64,000 nt of DNA from Desertimonas sp963732335 (GTDB lineage: Bacteria; Actinomycetota; Acidimicrobiia; Acidimicrobiales; Ilumatobacteraceae): positions 21,773 through 85,772 of the forward strand of contig CAVSZO010000045.1 in assembly GCA_963732335.1 (NCBI GenBank), written 5' to 3'. Numbering within the stretch: position 1 is the first letter of the stretch; every line of letters begins with the position of its first letter. This document shows, in pieces, positions 9,044-16,728 of this stretch. The notes beneath the pieces were generated by a model. That model ran no database searches and was not told the origin of the DNA. It saw only the letters and a list, made by a program, of their open reading frames with translations. A program made the translations under genes and the position numbers.

Positions 9044-9993
9044 GCCGCCGCATACGGGTGCCGCAACCGGCTGACGGGTTGCCGGTTTCGGCGGCGCCCC
9101 GCTGCGGTCGGCGGCCACAGCGCGCGTCGGCCGAGAGTCCCACGGTCACGCCGCACGTTTCGTGTTTGATTTGTACGACGCCGCGTTCGGGAAGCTGGCT
9201 CCTCGCCGAGGCGATCCTGGCTACGGGCGTCGCCGGCCGTCCCGAGGAGTACTTCCGACCCGACTGGTTCCAACGATTCCAGCGGACCGGCACGCTTGAC
9301 TACCAGCATCGGCTGCATCGTCTGGACAACTGGCCGGATGGTGCGACATCTGACCGCTCGCCGTCCGTCGCCAACGACCCGCAGGAGTACCGTGACTTCC
9401 TGAGCGCCGTCACCGCCCTGGGCACGACCGACAACGGCGTGTTTGCGGCGAAGATCCACCGGCAGCAACTGGAGCAGGCCGTTCAATTGTCTGAGGGAGA
9501 TTCGCCGGGTCGTGCGGACGACATGCAGGTGCGCACGTGGTTCCCCAATCCGCGTTTCGTGTACCTCCGTCGTGCCGACACCATTCGTAGGGCGATCTCT
9601 CATTATCGGGCGATTCAGACCGAGGTCTGGTGGCAGAACGGCACCGACGAGCCGTCGCCGAATGGAGACCTGACCCCTGCGCCCGGCGAAATCGAGAGAC
9701 TCCGCCGGATGTCGGTAGGTCACGATCGGGAATGGAGAAGTCTGTTCCGGCGGCTCCGTGTGCGGCCGCTCGAGTTGCTCTACGAGGACGTCTGCGTCGA
9801 CCTCGAAGGTGCCGTCCGCCGCGTGCTCGAGCACATCGGAGTCGACTCCGGCGCCGTCGGCCAGCTTCCGGCACCTCGTCTGTCTCGTCAGGCCGACGAT
9901 TGGACGGACCGTGCTGTGCACCAATACATCACCTGGAGGCGGTCGACCGGCGACGTTCTCCCGGAGCTCTATGGATCGAATCTCAAATGGTGA
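9040..9993 (+). CDS. Stf0-type sulfotransferase
   Basis: Sulfotransferase of the Stf0 (mycobacterial trehalose 2-sulfotransferase-like) family, about 280-317 aa. PAPS 5' loop CLICTTPRSGSWLLAEAI near 9156-9209, followed by the characteristic GRPEEYF; 3'-phosphate motif YLRRADTIRRAISHYRA; C-terminal PELYGSNLKW. A TTG at 9040 overlaps the protease stop (TTGA), and a GTG at 9058 is an alternative; no strong ribosome site is seen for either, and about 35 residues before the PAPS loop are poorly conserved. Eight bases separate it from the next oxygenase gene, so it belongs to the same transcript. Acceptor unknown; a carbohydrate or a modified side chain of the repeat proteins is possible. Confidence 0.8.
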   Translation: MSRRIRVPQPADGLPVSAAPRCGRRPQRASAESPTVTPHVSCLICTTPRSGSWLLAEAILATGVAGRPEEYFRPDWFQRFQRTGTLDYQHRLHRLDNWPDGATSDRSPSVANDPQEYRDFLSAVTALGTTDNGVFAAKIHRQQLEQAVQLSEGDSPGRADDMQVRTWFPNPRFVYLRRADTIRRAISHYRAIQTEVWWQNGTDEPSPNGDLTPAPGEIERLRRMSVGHDREWRSLFRRLRVRPLELLYEDVCVDLEGAVRRVLEHIGVDSGAVGQLPAPRLSRQADDWTDRAVHQYITWRRSTGDVLPELYGSNLKW

Positions 9994-10000
9994 CGGAGCT

Positions 10001-10723
10001 ATGCGTACAGACATCATCGTCGTCGACAACTTCTATCTCGACCCCGGTGCCGTACGTGAGTACGCCCTGAAGCAGCTCGAGCACGACTTCTACTACCCGT
10101 ACCAACGTCGAGCCGATGTCGAGTCGGGACGAACGAGATGCACCTGGGTCGCAACGCGCTTCAAGGCGCCGGACGACTGTCCGTTCAAGTCATCGACGGA
10201 GCTCGTCGCAGCTCTGTCGCACATCACCGGCGAGGAAGTCGACATCGATCATTGGAATGGAGACTTTCTCGTCGACGAGGAGGGACGACCTGCGCCGGGG
10301 CACGCCAAGTTGGCCGACCGCGGCTGCATCTGGAACTGCTCCTTCCACTGGAAACCGGACATCGGTCAGCGCCTCGGTGATGGCGTCCACAACCATGTGA
10401 CGGATACATGGAACACCGTCGGGACCGATGGCTGGGCCGGTCTGCTGTACCTCGCCGAGGACGCCCCCCTACGCGGCGGGCTCAGACTCTGGAGCAATCG
10501 CGAGGAGAGTCGTCGGTTCGACTGGATGTCACCGCGCGAGAACTGGACGTTGATCGACGACATCGGCAACGTACCGAATCGGCTGATCCTGGCCAGGGGC
10601 GATCTCCCCCACAGCGGTGCGAGCGGCTGGGGTGACAGTCCCGAGACGGGGCGTCTCTATCAGACATTCTTCTTCCGCACGCGTTCGCCGAAAATCAGCG
10701 AACCGATCGTCGTGAGCCTATGA
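10001..10723 (+). CDS. 2OG-Fe(II) oxygenase-like protein (DUF6445-like)
   Basis: 240-aa protein that starts MRTDIIVVDNFYLDPGAVREYA, the typical opening of a 2-oxoglutarate/Fe(II) oxygenase-like family (I recall this as DUF6445). Later strands fit a double-stranded beta-helix: HNHVTDTWN (candidate H-x-D region), GWAGLLYLAEDAPLRGGLRLW, then LARGDLPHSG (distal His) and TGRLYQTFFFRT near the end. ATG 10001 lies 7 bases after the Stf0 stop with GACGGAGCT upstream. One of three likely hydroxylases in this operon. Exact metal ligands and substrate cannot be fixed by eye; confidence in the fold is moderate. Confidence 0.7.
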   Translation: MRTDIIVVDNFYLDPGAVREYALKQLEHDFYYPYQRRADVESGRTRCTWVATRFKAPDDCPFKSSTELVAALSHITGEEVDIDHWNGDFLVDEEGRPAPGHAKLADRGCIWNCSFHWKPDIGQRLGDGVHNHVTDTWNTVGTDGWAGLLYLAEDAPLRGGLRLWSNREESRRFDWMSPRENWTLIDDIGNVPNRLILARGDLPHSGASGWGDSPETGRLYQTFFFRTRSPKISEPIVVSL

Positions 10724-10990
10724 CGATGGACCCCATGAGGTCTCATGTCCATCCGGGTACCGGCGGGCAGGACCGCCGAAGAACGGCCCCCGCGTCACGT
10801 GCCGCACGGGAACGCCATCGAGCTCGATCGGTAGGTCGTCGATCGCCACCGTCTCCGGGTCGAAGTCGACCACGACGCTCCAGTTGCCTGTGTCGTCCCG
10901 TTCTGTTCCCACGGCGTACACGCCCACGATGCTCATCAACTCGTCACTGTGCCGGCGCTTGGCCTTGGTCGCCGCTCGCTCAGAAGTCAT
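10718..10990 (-). CDS. Hypothetical 90-aa protein
   Basis: Small soluble protein on the opposite strand, wedged between two oxygenase genes and overlapping the end of the first by 6 bases. ATG 10990 is preceded by GGGAGGTG, a good ribosome site. The middle (SIVGVYAVGTERDDTGNWSV ... LPIELDGVPVRHV) has the same order of features as the N-terminal module of the protease at 6913 (VQGVGIG ... LPRNYRGLPIDVEQVG). It may be a free copy of that module, for example a pro-domain or inhibitor-like unit, but the similarity is short and judged by eye. Its opposite orientation leaves a divergent promoter region at 10991-11039. Confidence 0.55.
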   Translation of the reverse strand: MTSERAATKAKRRHSDELMSIVGVYAVGTERDDTGNWSVVVDFDPETVAIDDLPIELDGVPVRHVTRGPFFGGPARRYPDGHETSWGPSS

Positions 10991-11039
10991 CGATCGCACC
11001 TCCCAGTCTTCAAGGGCGCAACGGCCCCCTTCCTGAAGT

Positions 11040-11888
11040 ATGGCGGGCCCTCCGATGACCGCGCTCGCCGAGCCATGGACAGCTCCCGTGCTCGAACCCG
11101 AGCTGGAGTGGAACGAAGACATCGGCGCGAGCCTCGCGGCGAGCCGCTGGATTCGTCGAAAGCGGCCGTTTCCGCACATCGTTGCGTACGACGTGTTCAC
11201 TGCCTCGGTCTACCAGCGGCTCGAACAAGCCTTCCTCACGACTCTCGAGGCAACCCGAGGTCGCGACTATCTCGTCGAGCACGACATCAAGGGCCGGACG
11301 ATCGACCCCGGTATCGCCCTCCGATTCGCACCGGTGATCAGCAAGCAGTTCCACGATCTCCTCGCCCGTGTTCTCGGCATCCAGGCGACGGGGCATGTCG
11401 CATGTGGGGTGCACCACCACGCGGTGAACAGCAGCAACGGGTTTCCGCACAACGACCTCAACCCGGGCTGGTTCATCGGCAAGCCCGCCGCCGGGCGATT
11501 GAAGGTTTCGGGGCCGGCGATCGACTACACCACCGGCACGGTACTGCGCGAAGGCGTCGGGCCGCCGCACCAGCTGATCCGTGCCGCCGCCATGCTCTAC
11601 TACGTCGCCAACCCGTACTGGGAGCTCGGCGACGGCGGTACGACGGGTCTGTACACGTCCGCCCGCGACCCAGTGGACAAGCCGGCCGCGGCAGTCGCGC
11701 CGATCAACAACTCCATGCTGTTGTTCGAGTGCACACCCACGTCATTCCATGGATTCATCAGCAACCATCGTCATCCGCGGAACAGCATCATCATGTGGCT
11801 CCACCGCCCCCGCGAGGAGGTCGTTGCTCGCTGGGGCGAGGACGCCATCGTTCCCTACGGCCGTCACCCGAAGAAAGACCAGGCGTGA
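11040..11888 (+). CDS. 2OG-Fe(II) oxygenase (prolyl-hydroxylase-like)
   Basis: 282-aa oxygenase. The facial triad is visible: GFPHNDLNPGWF gives His137-x-Asp139, SFHGFISN gives the distal His237, and Arg about 247 in HPRNSIIMWLHR fits the 2-oxoglutarate-binding Arg. Between them RAAAMLYYVANPYWELGDGG matches the core strands of the double-stranded beta-helix. The N-terminal region (RKRPFPHIVAYDVF) is typical of prolyl-4-hydroxylase-like enzymes. ATG 11040; a second ATG lies five codons in. Its stop overlaps the next start (GTGA), so translation is coupled to the SDR gene. Substrate unknown; a Pro- or Lys-rich repeat protein of the same block is an attractive but unproven target. Confidence 0.8.
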   Translation: MAGPPMTALAEPWTAPVLEPELEWNEDIGASLAASRWIRRKRPFPHIVAYDVFTASVYQRLEQAFLTTLEATRGRDYLVEHDIKGRTIDPGIALRFAPVISKQFHDLLARVLGIQATGHVACGVHHHAVNSSNGFPHNDLNPGWFIGKPAAGRLKVSGPAIDYTTGTVLREGVGPPHQLIRAAAMLYYVANPYWELGDGGTTGLYTSARDPVDKPAAAVAPINNSMLLFECTPTSFHGFISNHRHPRNSIIMWLHRPREEVVARWGEDAIVPYGRHPKKDQA

Positions 11889-12616
11889 GATCGGGCAGGC
11901 CGGTGTGCCTGTTGACCGGCGCGGGTGGTCTCCTCGGATCCGCATTCGCCCGCCGCTTCGCCGATAGCTACGACATCATCGCCGTCTGGCATCGACAGCG
12001 CCCTGTCGCCCCGACGCATGACCAGGATCTCGTCGACCCCCTCGATCCGGAGCGGGACTTGGCGGTCAACGGCTACCCCGTCTACCCCGTCAAAGCCGAC
12101 CTGAGCGACCCGCGGCAGCTCAAACGTGTCGTCAATCGCGCCCTCGAACAGTTCGGCGACATCGATGTCGTGGTGAATGCGGCGGTCTTCTGTCACTGGG
12201 CACCGATCCTGGCGGGCGGTCGACTGCTCGAGACGATGGATCGAGCGTTCGCCGTCAACGTCGGCGTTCCCCTGGCGCTGAGCGCCACCCTGGCCCAGCG
12301 CTCCTGGGCCGAGCACGTCGATGAGAACCTGGCCCGCAACCGCTGCGTCGTCAATGTCTCCAGTACCGCAGGGCTCTACGTCTATCCGGGAGGGCAGAGT
12401 GTGTACAGCGCCACGAAAGCGGCGCTCAACATCCTCACGTGTCACCTGGCCGATGAGTTCGAGCCGATCGGCGTTCGGGTCAACGCACTGGCGCCGGATG
12501 CCTTTCCGAGCAGGGTGCCGCTGGCGACGGTGCTCGACGGCGTCGAGCGGTTGATCGTCGGCAACACGACTGGCCGAATCCTCGCCCTCGAGCCGGAAGG
12601 CGAGAGCTGGATATGA
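11885..12616 (+). CDS. SDR-family oxidoreductase
   Basis: 243-aa classical short-chain dehydrogenase/reductase. Nucleotide-binding motif LLTGAGGLLGSAFA at residues 8-21, DVVVNAA in the middle, catalytic Ser in VVNVSST and YSATK (Tyr and Lys) about 20 residues further on, then RVNALAPDAF. GTG 11885 overlaps the previous stop, and its own stop overlaps the next ATG (ATGA), placing it firmly between two oxygenases. A role in oxidising or reducing a group made by the neighbouring hydroxylases is possible. Substrate not predictable. Confidence 0.85.
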   Translation: MRSGRPVCLLTGAGGLLGSAFARRFADSYDIIAVWHRQRPVAPTHDQDLVDPLDPERDLAVNGYPVYPVKADLSDPRQLKRVVNRALEQFGDIDVVVNAAVFCHWAPILAGGRLLETMDRAFAVNVGVPLALSATLAQRSWAEHVDENLARNRCVVNVSSTAGLYVYPGGQSVYSATKAALNILTCHLADEFEPIGVRVNALAPDAFPSRVPLATVLDGVERLIVGNTTGRILALEPEGESWI

Positions 12617-13437
12617 GCAGCAGGGAGGTCGTGGCGACGGGACCGCCGATGATCAGGCAGGACCTCAAGCGCGGCGCCTTGCGGCGCAAGCTGAGGGAAA
12701 CCGGGATCGTCCAGATCCCCCACTTCTTGAAGGACGACTGGGCGATTGCCCTCCAACGGGGACTCGAGGACCGGCCCCGGAGCGCCTGGACGATCGCCGT
12801 CAAGGCGGCCGGCGAACCCGAATATCTCAACGAGGAACGTCACAGCGAGCGCCAACTCGCCGATGCCTACGACCGTGCGGTCACGAGCTTTCGGAACGGC
12901 TCGTTCTCGTACTGTTTCCTGCGCACCTTCGATGATCATGGGCCTGACTGCACGTGTGTCGAATGCCAGTTCCGGCGCTGGCTCCGAGGCCCGGAGATGC
13001 TCGGGTTCCTCGACGATCTTGGCCTGCCCATGACGACGACCGCCGACGTGTTCGCCAGCTGTTACGAGCCCAGTCACTTCCTGGCGCCGCACCACGACAC
13101 CGGCAATGGTCAGGTCGGGTTCACGCTCAGTCTCACGAGGGAGTGGCAACCGCAGTACGGCGGCCTGCTCATGTTTCTCGACGACGACTGGCGTCGCGTA
13201 CGGCGCGCGTGCACACCGCAGTTCAACTCGCTGTGTCTGTTCGTGCTCCCGCCCGATCGGAAAGTCCCGCATCTCGTGTCGCATGTCATTGTCGGCCGGA
13301 GGCTGGCGGTCAGCGGTTGGTTTCACGACGGCGACGCCAGTCCGTCGACGCGGACTTCGTCATCGCCGCGCCAAGACCGCACAACAGAACGCGGGCTCGA
13401 GGATGACGCGGTCGCAGGTTTGCCGCAGTTCCGGTGA
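12613..13437 (+). CDS. 2OG-Fe(II) oxygenase, prolyl 4-hydroxylase family
   Basis: 274-aa protein whose core matches Ofd1/Tpa1-type prolyl hydroxylases: SHFLAPHHDTGNGQVGFTLS gives His160-x-Asp162, followed by LTREWQPQYGGLLMFLDDD, then KVPHLVSHVIVG with the distal His and a 2OG-binding Arg, and VSGWFHD. An inserted Cys pair (DCTCVEC, residues about 115-121) is unusual. The last about 35 residues are Ser/Arg/Thr-rich. Start overlaps the SDR stop (ATGA). The best-supported hydroxylase of the three here; family members act on prolyl residues of proteins, which fits the Pro-rich repeats encoded at 7939-9000 and 18934-19088. Confidence 0.87.
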   Translation: MSSREVVATGPPMIRQDLKRGALRRKLRETGIVQIPHFLKDDWAIALQRGLEDRPRSAWTIAVKAAGEPEYLNEERHSERQLADAYDRAVTSFRNGSFSYCFLRTFDDHGPDCTCVECQFRRWLRGPEMLGFLDDLGLPMTTTADVFASCYEPSHFLAPHHDTGNGQVGFTLSLTREWQPQYGGLLMFLDDDWRRVRRACTPQFNSLCLFVLPPDRKVPHLVSHVIVGRRLAVSGWFHDGDASPSTRTSSSPRQDRTTERGLEDDAVAGLPQFR

Positions 13438-13797
13438 CCTCTACGTCGCGCCCTCGGAGATCCACGGCTTTGGTGTGTTCGCCGGGCGCCAGTTCGCGCG
13501 GGGAGACACGATCGAGATCTGCCCGACGATCGTCGTTCCTCTCCGCGACCGCCGCGCCGTCCAGTCGACGATCCTGTCGCAGTACAGCTTTGCGTGGGGC
13601 AAGCGGGTCGCCCTGGCCCAGGGATACGGCGGCTTGTACAACCATTCGTACGACCCAACCGCGCGTGCTTCGAGGTCGACATCGCCGGCGGCGTGATTCG
13701 GTTCATGGCCCGCCGCCTCGTTGGCGCGGACGAGGAGATCACGATCAACTACAACGGCCGGCCGAAGGACACGTCGCCGGTCTGGTTCGACCAGTGA
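13403..13797 (+). CDS. SET-domain protein (lysine methyltransferase-like), one frameshift
   Basis: About 131-aa minimal SET domain. It has the N-terminal SEIHGFGVFAGRQFARGDTIE, the knot motif NHSYDPN and the closing DEEITINYNGRP; these are the SAM-binding and active-site signatures. No pre/post-SET Cys clusters. The reading changes frame at about 13655 in the run cgacccaaccg: adding one c restores NHSYDPNRACFEVD. ATG 13403 overlaps the end of the hydroxylase gene by 35 bases. Members methylate protein lysines; the 36 Lys of the GPKP array upstream are an obvious candidate substrate, by inference only. Confidence 0.8.
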
Positions 13798-13833
13798 GGT
13801 CGCGGCCGCCGCCCCCGTCGCCGAGGAGGTCGC

Positions 13834-16715
13834 ATGGCTGACCTCGACGCGGCGATCCTCTACGGCACCCTTCGGTTCGCGTCCGCACGGCTGCAGGCCC
13901 TGGTGACGACGATTGCCCCTGACCCTGACGCCATGCTCACCGAACTGTTGGGCCAGTCGCCGTCCGCCCAGCAGCAAGCCGAGCTGGCTGGGGTCGCGGC
14001 GAGTGTCCAGACCGACCTCACGAGCGCAACCGCCGCGAGCAACGCCCTGTCGGCCGGCCTCGCCGCGGTCCCGGCGGACATCAGCGGGCTGACGCCAGCG
14101 TCGGGACACCTGAGCACAGCACTGACGAGCGTCAGCGCCGCCGTCGCCACGATCAGCGGCGCTGTGTCGGGCGCGCCCAACCGGGCGCCCGGCCTCGAAA
14201 CTCTGATGCGCAGTGCGATCGTGACCGTCTCGGAGCAGTTCGGGGGGCTGGTCGAGCAGTTCGTGTTGGCGCCCGCCGGTACCGCGTCGTCATCTGCGCT
14301 GCAGGTGCAGGGCACCATCGTCAGGTACCGGCTGACAAACCCCGCCACTCGCACGCTCGAGGGTGGCCTGTTCACGTTGCGCAACAGCGAGTTCAACGGG
14401 TCGATCGACTGGACCACACCCAACTCGCTACGGGTACGGCTGGAGACCGACGTCATCGCCGGGCTGATCGCCGACGAGTTCGTTCAGAAGCTGCTGCCCG
14501 TGGCCGCGTCCGCGGACGTCAAGTTGGTCGTCACCGACGACCTTGCCGACGGCATCACCTTTGGTTCCGGTGTCAAGCACCGCATCGCCCTCCCCGGCCA
14601 GATCAGCTTGCCGGGTGTCGAGGTGCGCGACTTCGTGTTCGAGCTGCCGAAGAAGAGTGAGCTCAGCGGAACGTCGACGCCGCCGGCGTTCGAGCTGACA
14701 GCGACGATCGCCGGCGGGTATGGACCTGTCAAGGCGGTCGTCGACGGACTCGGCGTCCAGATGCTCATTGACGCCAACAGCATCGTCGCGGCATCGGATC
14801 CTCCCGCGACGATGTCCGTTCGACCACCGACCGGTGGCGGGTTGTCGATCGACGCCGGGCCCGTTCGCGGTGGCGGCTACGTCTCCCACAAGGGCAACGA
14901 ATACGGGGGTGTCCTCCAGCTCGCCATCGGCCCGATCGAGATCAAGGCCATCGGCCTCATCTCGACGGAACCGTTCTCACTGGTGCTGGTGCTCTCGGTG
15001 GAGTTCAACCCGGGGATCCAGCTCAGCTTCGGCTTCACCTTGAACGGGGTCGGCGGGTTGCTCGCTCTCGAGCGAACCGTGTCGACCGATGCGCTGCGGG
15101 CCTCGCTTCCGCCGGGGCACGCTCGACGGGTTGCTGTTCCCCAAGGACCCGGTGAGCGCCGCGCCGCAGATCCTCAGAACGCTCTCTGACTCGTTCCCGC
15201 CCGATCCCGGCTCGTTCGTCGTCGGTCCGATGCTGGCCATCGGCTGGGGTGCGCCCGTCTCGCTGGTGGTCGCCAAGCTCGGTGTGCTGCTAGCGCTTCC
15301 CGATCCGAAGATCATCATCATCGGTGCAGTCAGGGTCGCCCTCCCGACGCCCGACGCCGCGATCATCGACCTCAAGGCCGAGCTGTACGGCGAGATCACG
15401 CCAGAGCACATCCTCCTCCTCGTCAGCCTCAACGGATCGAAGGTCGCCGGATTCTCCATCAACGGTGACTTCGGCATCCTCATCGGGTTCGGGAACAATC
15501 CGGAGTTCGCCCTCACCGCCGGCGGCTTCCATCCGTCCTATAAGCCCCCGGCAGAACTGAAGGGCATGTCGCGGGTCTCTGTCGATCTGTCGCCTCCTGC
15601 GATCGTCACGCTCCGCGCCGACGCCTACTTCGCCCTCACCTCCAACTCGTTCCAGCTCGGGGCGTCGGTCCAGATCGGTGCCGACGTCGGCGTTGCCGGG
15701 GCCGAAGGTCACCTCAGTTTCGACGCCATCATCCGCTGGGCGCCGCGCTTCGCGTTCGAGATCGACCTGTCGGCTGGCATTTCGCTCTACGTCTTCGGGA
15801 TCTCGTTCGCCAGCGTCGAGCTCAGTGCCCACTTGGAAGGCCCCGGTCCGTGGGTGATCCACGGCACCGCTTCGGTGTCGCTGCTGTTCTTCGACTTCGA
15901 CTTCGAGGTCGGGCCGATCACGTGGGGCGAGGGCGACAATCCTCCTCCCGAGTCGGTGTCGCCCGTCCTGCTCGTCGCCGAAGCGCTGCGCGAAGCCGAA
16001 CGCGTGGCAGTCGGTGGCACCCGAGCAGGGGGACCGCGTCGCGAGTCTGGCGGATGCCACACCTGTCCCCGGTACGGTGCTCGTCCATCCCCTCGGCGGC
16101 CTCGAGGTTCGCGAGAAGGTCGTGCCGCTGGAGACGACCATCGACAAGGTCGGTGGCCACCCGGTCAGCGAACGTCGCGTCAACCTCGCCAACCCACTCA
16201 TCGGGTCGCTGCCGCCGAAGGCGGTCTCGCACACGACCGACCGCTTCGCATCCGGGCAGTTCCTCGAACTGACCGACGACCAGAAGTTGTCGCGCCCGGC
16301 GTTCGAGTACTTCCCCTCGGGGATGAGGCTCAGCGGTGTGAGCGGGGATTCGTTCGGCACGCCCGTCGAGAGCACGTATCAGTGGGAGACGGTCTATCCG
16401 CAACGCGATCTCCCGCGTCTCAAGGAGCCGGTCTTCTTCGACTCGGGCCTGAAGGCGACGGTGCTCTCGGTCGGGCCGGCGGCGCTGAGCGTCGGGCAGG
16501 TGGAGCACGCCTATGCCGTCGATCGACCCGGAATCGCGCTGTCGGACTCCGGCACCGTCCGGATCCGCAACACACAGGACCTCGGGATGGTCGCCAACAT
16601 CCCGACGGTCGACATGACGACGACGGCTGCCGAACGGATCATCGCCGAGGCGATCGCTGCCGACCCGTCGAAGCAGGAAACGGTGCAGATGGTCGGCTTG
16701 GGCGTCGGGGCATGA
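13834..16715 (+). CDS. Large beta-rich protein, DUF6603-like, two frameshifts
   Basis: About 960 aa when the three frames are joined (breaks at about 15108 and 16010). Residues 1-125 are Ala/Ser/Thr-rich and probably helical. From about 320 the sequence is strand-rich: LSFGFTLNGVGGLLALERTV, GTLDGLLFPKDPVSAAPQIL, GPMLAIGWGAP, GFGNNPEFALTAGGFHPSYK. I recall this pattern as DUF6603, a domain of unknown function. The last 230 residues (from VPGTVLVHPLGG) look like a separate domain ending in a helical tail. No signal peptide or membrane helix. ATG 13834 follows GAGGAGGTCGC. Thirteen bases separate it from the next large gene. Likely structural rather than enzymatic; function unknown. Confidence 0.7.
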
Positions 16716-16728
16716 AGGACGGCAGCCG

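Noticed and set aside
7746..10029. Long minus-strand frames of GPGF or RLRT repeats and a Gly-rich reading opposite the protease
   Set aside because: They mirror the 12-bp and CCG arrays; stop codons are absent by composition, and the plus frame has a full catalytic triad.
15290..16375. 361-aa minus-strand frame
   Set aside because: Shadow of the DUF6603-like gene; no ribosome site or motifs.
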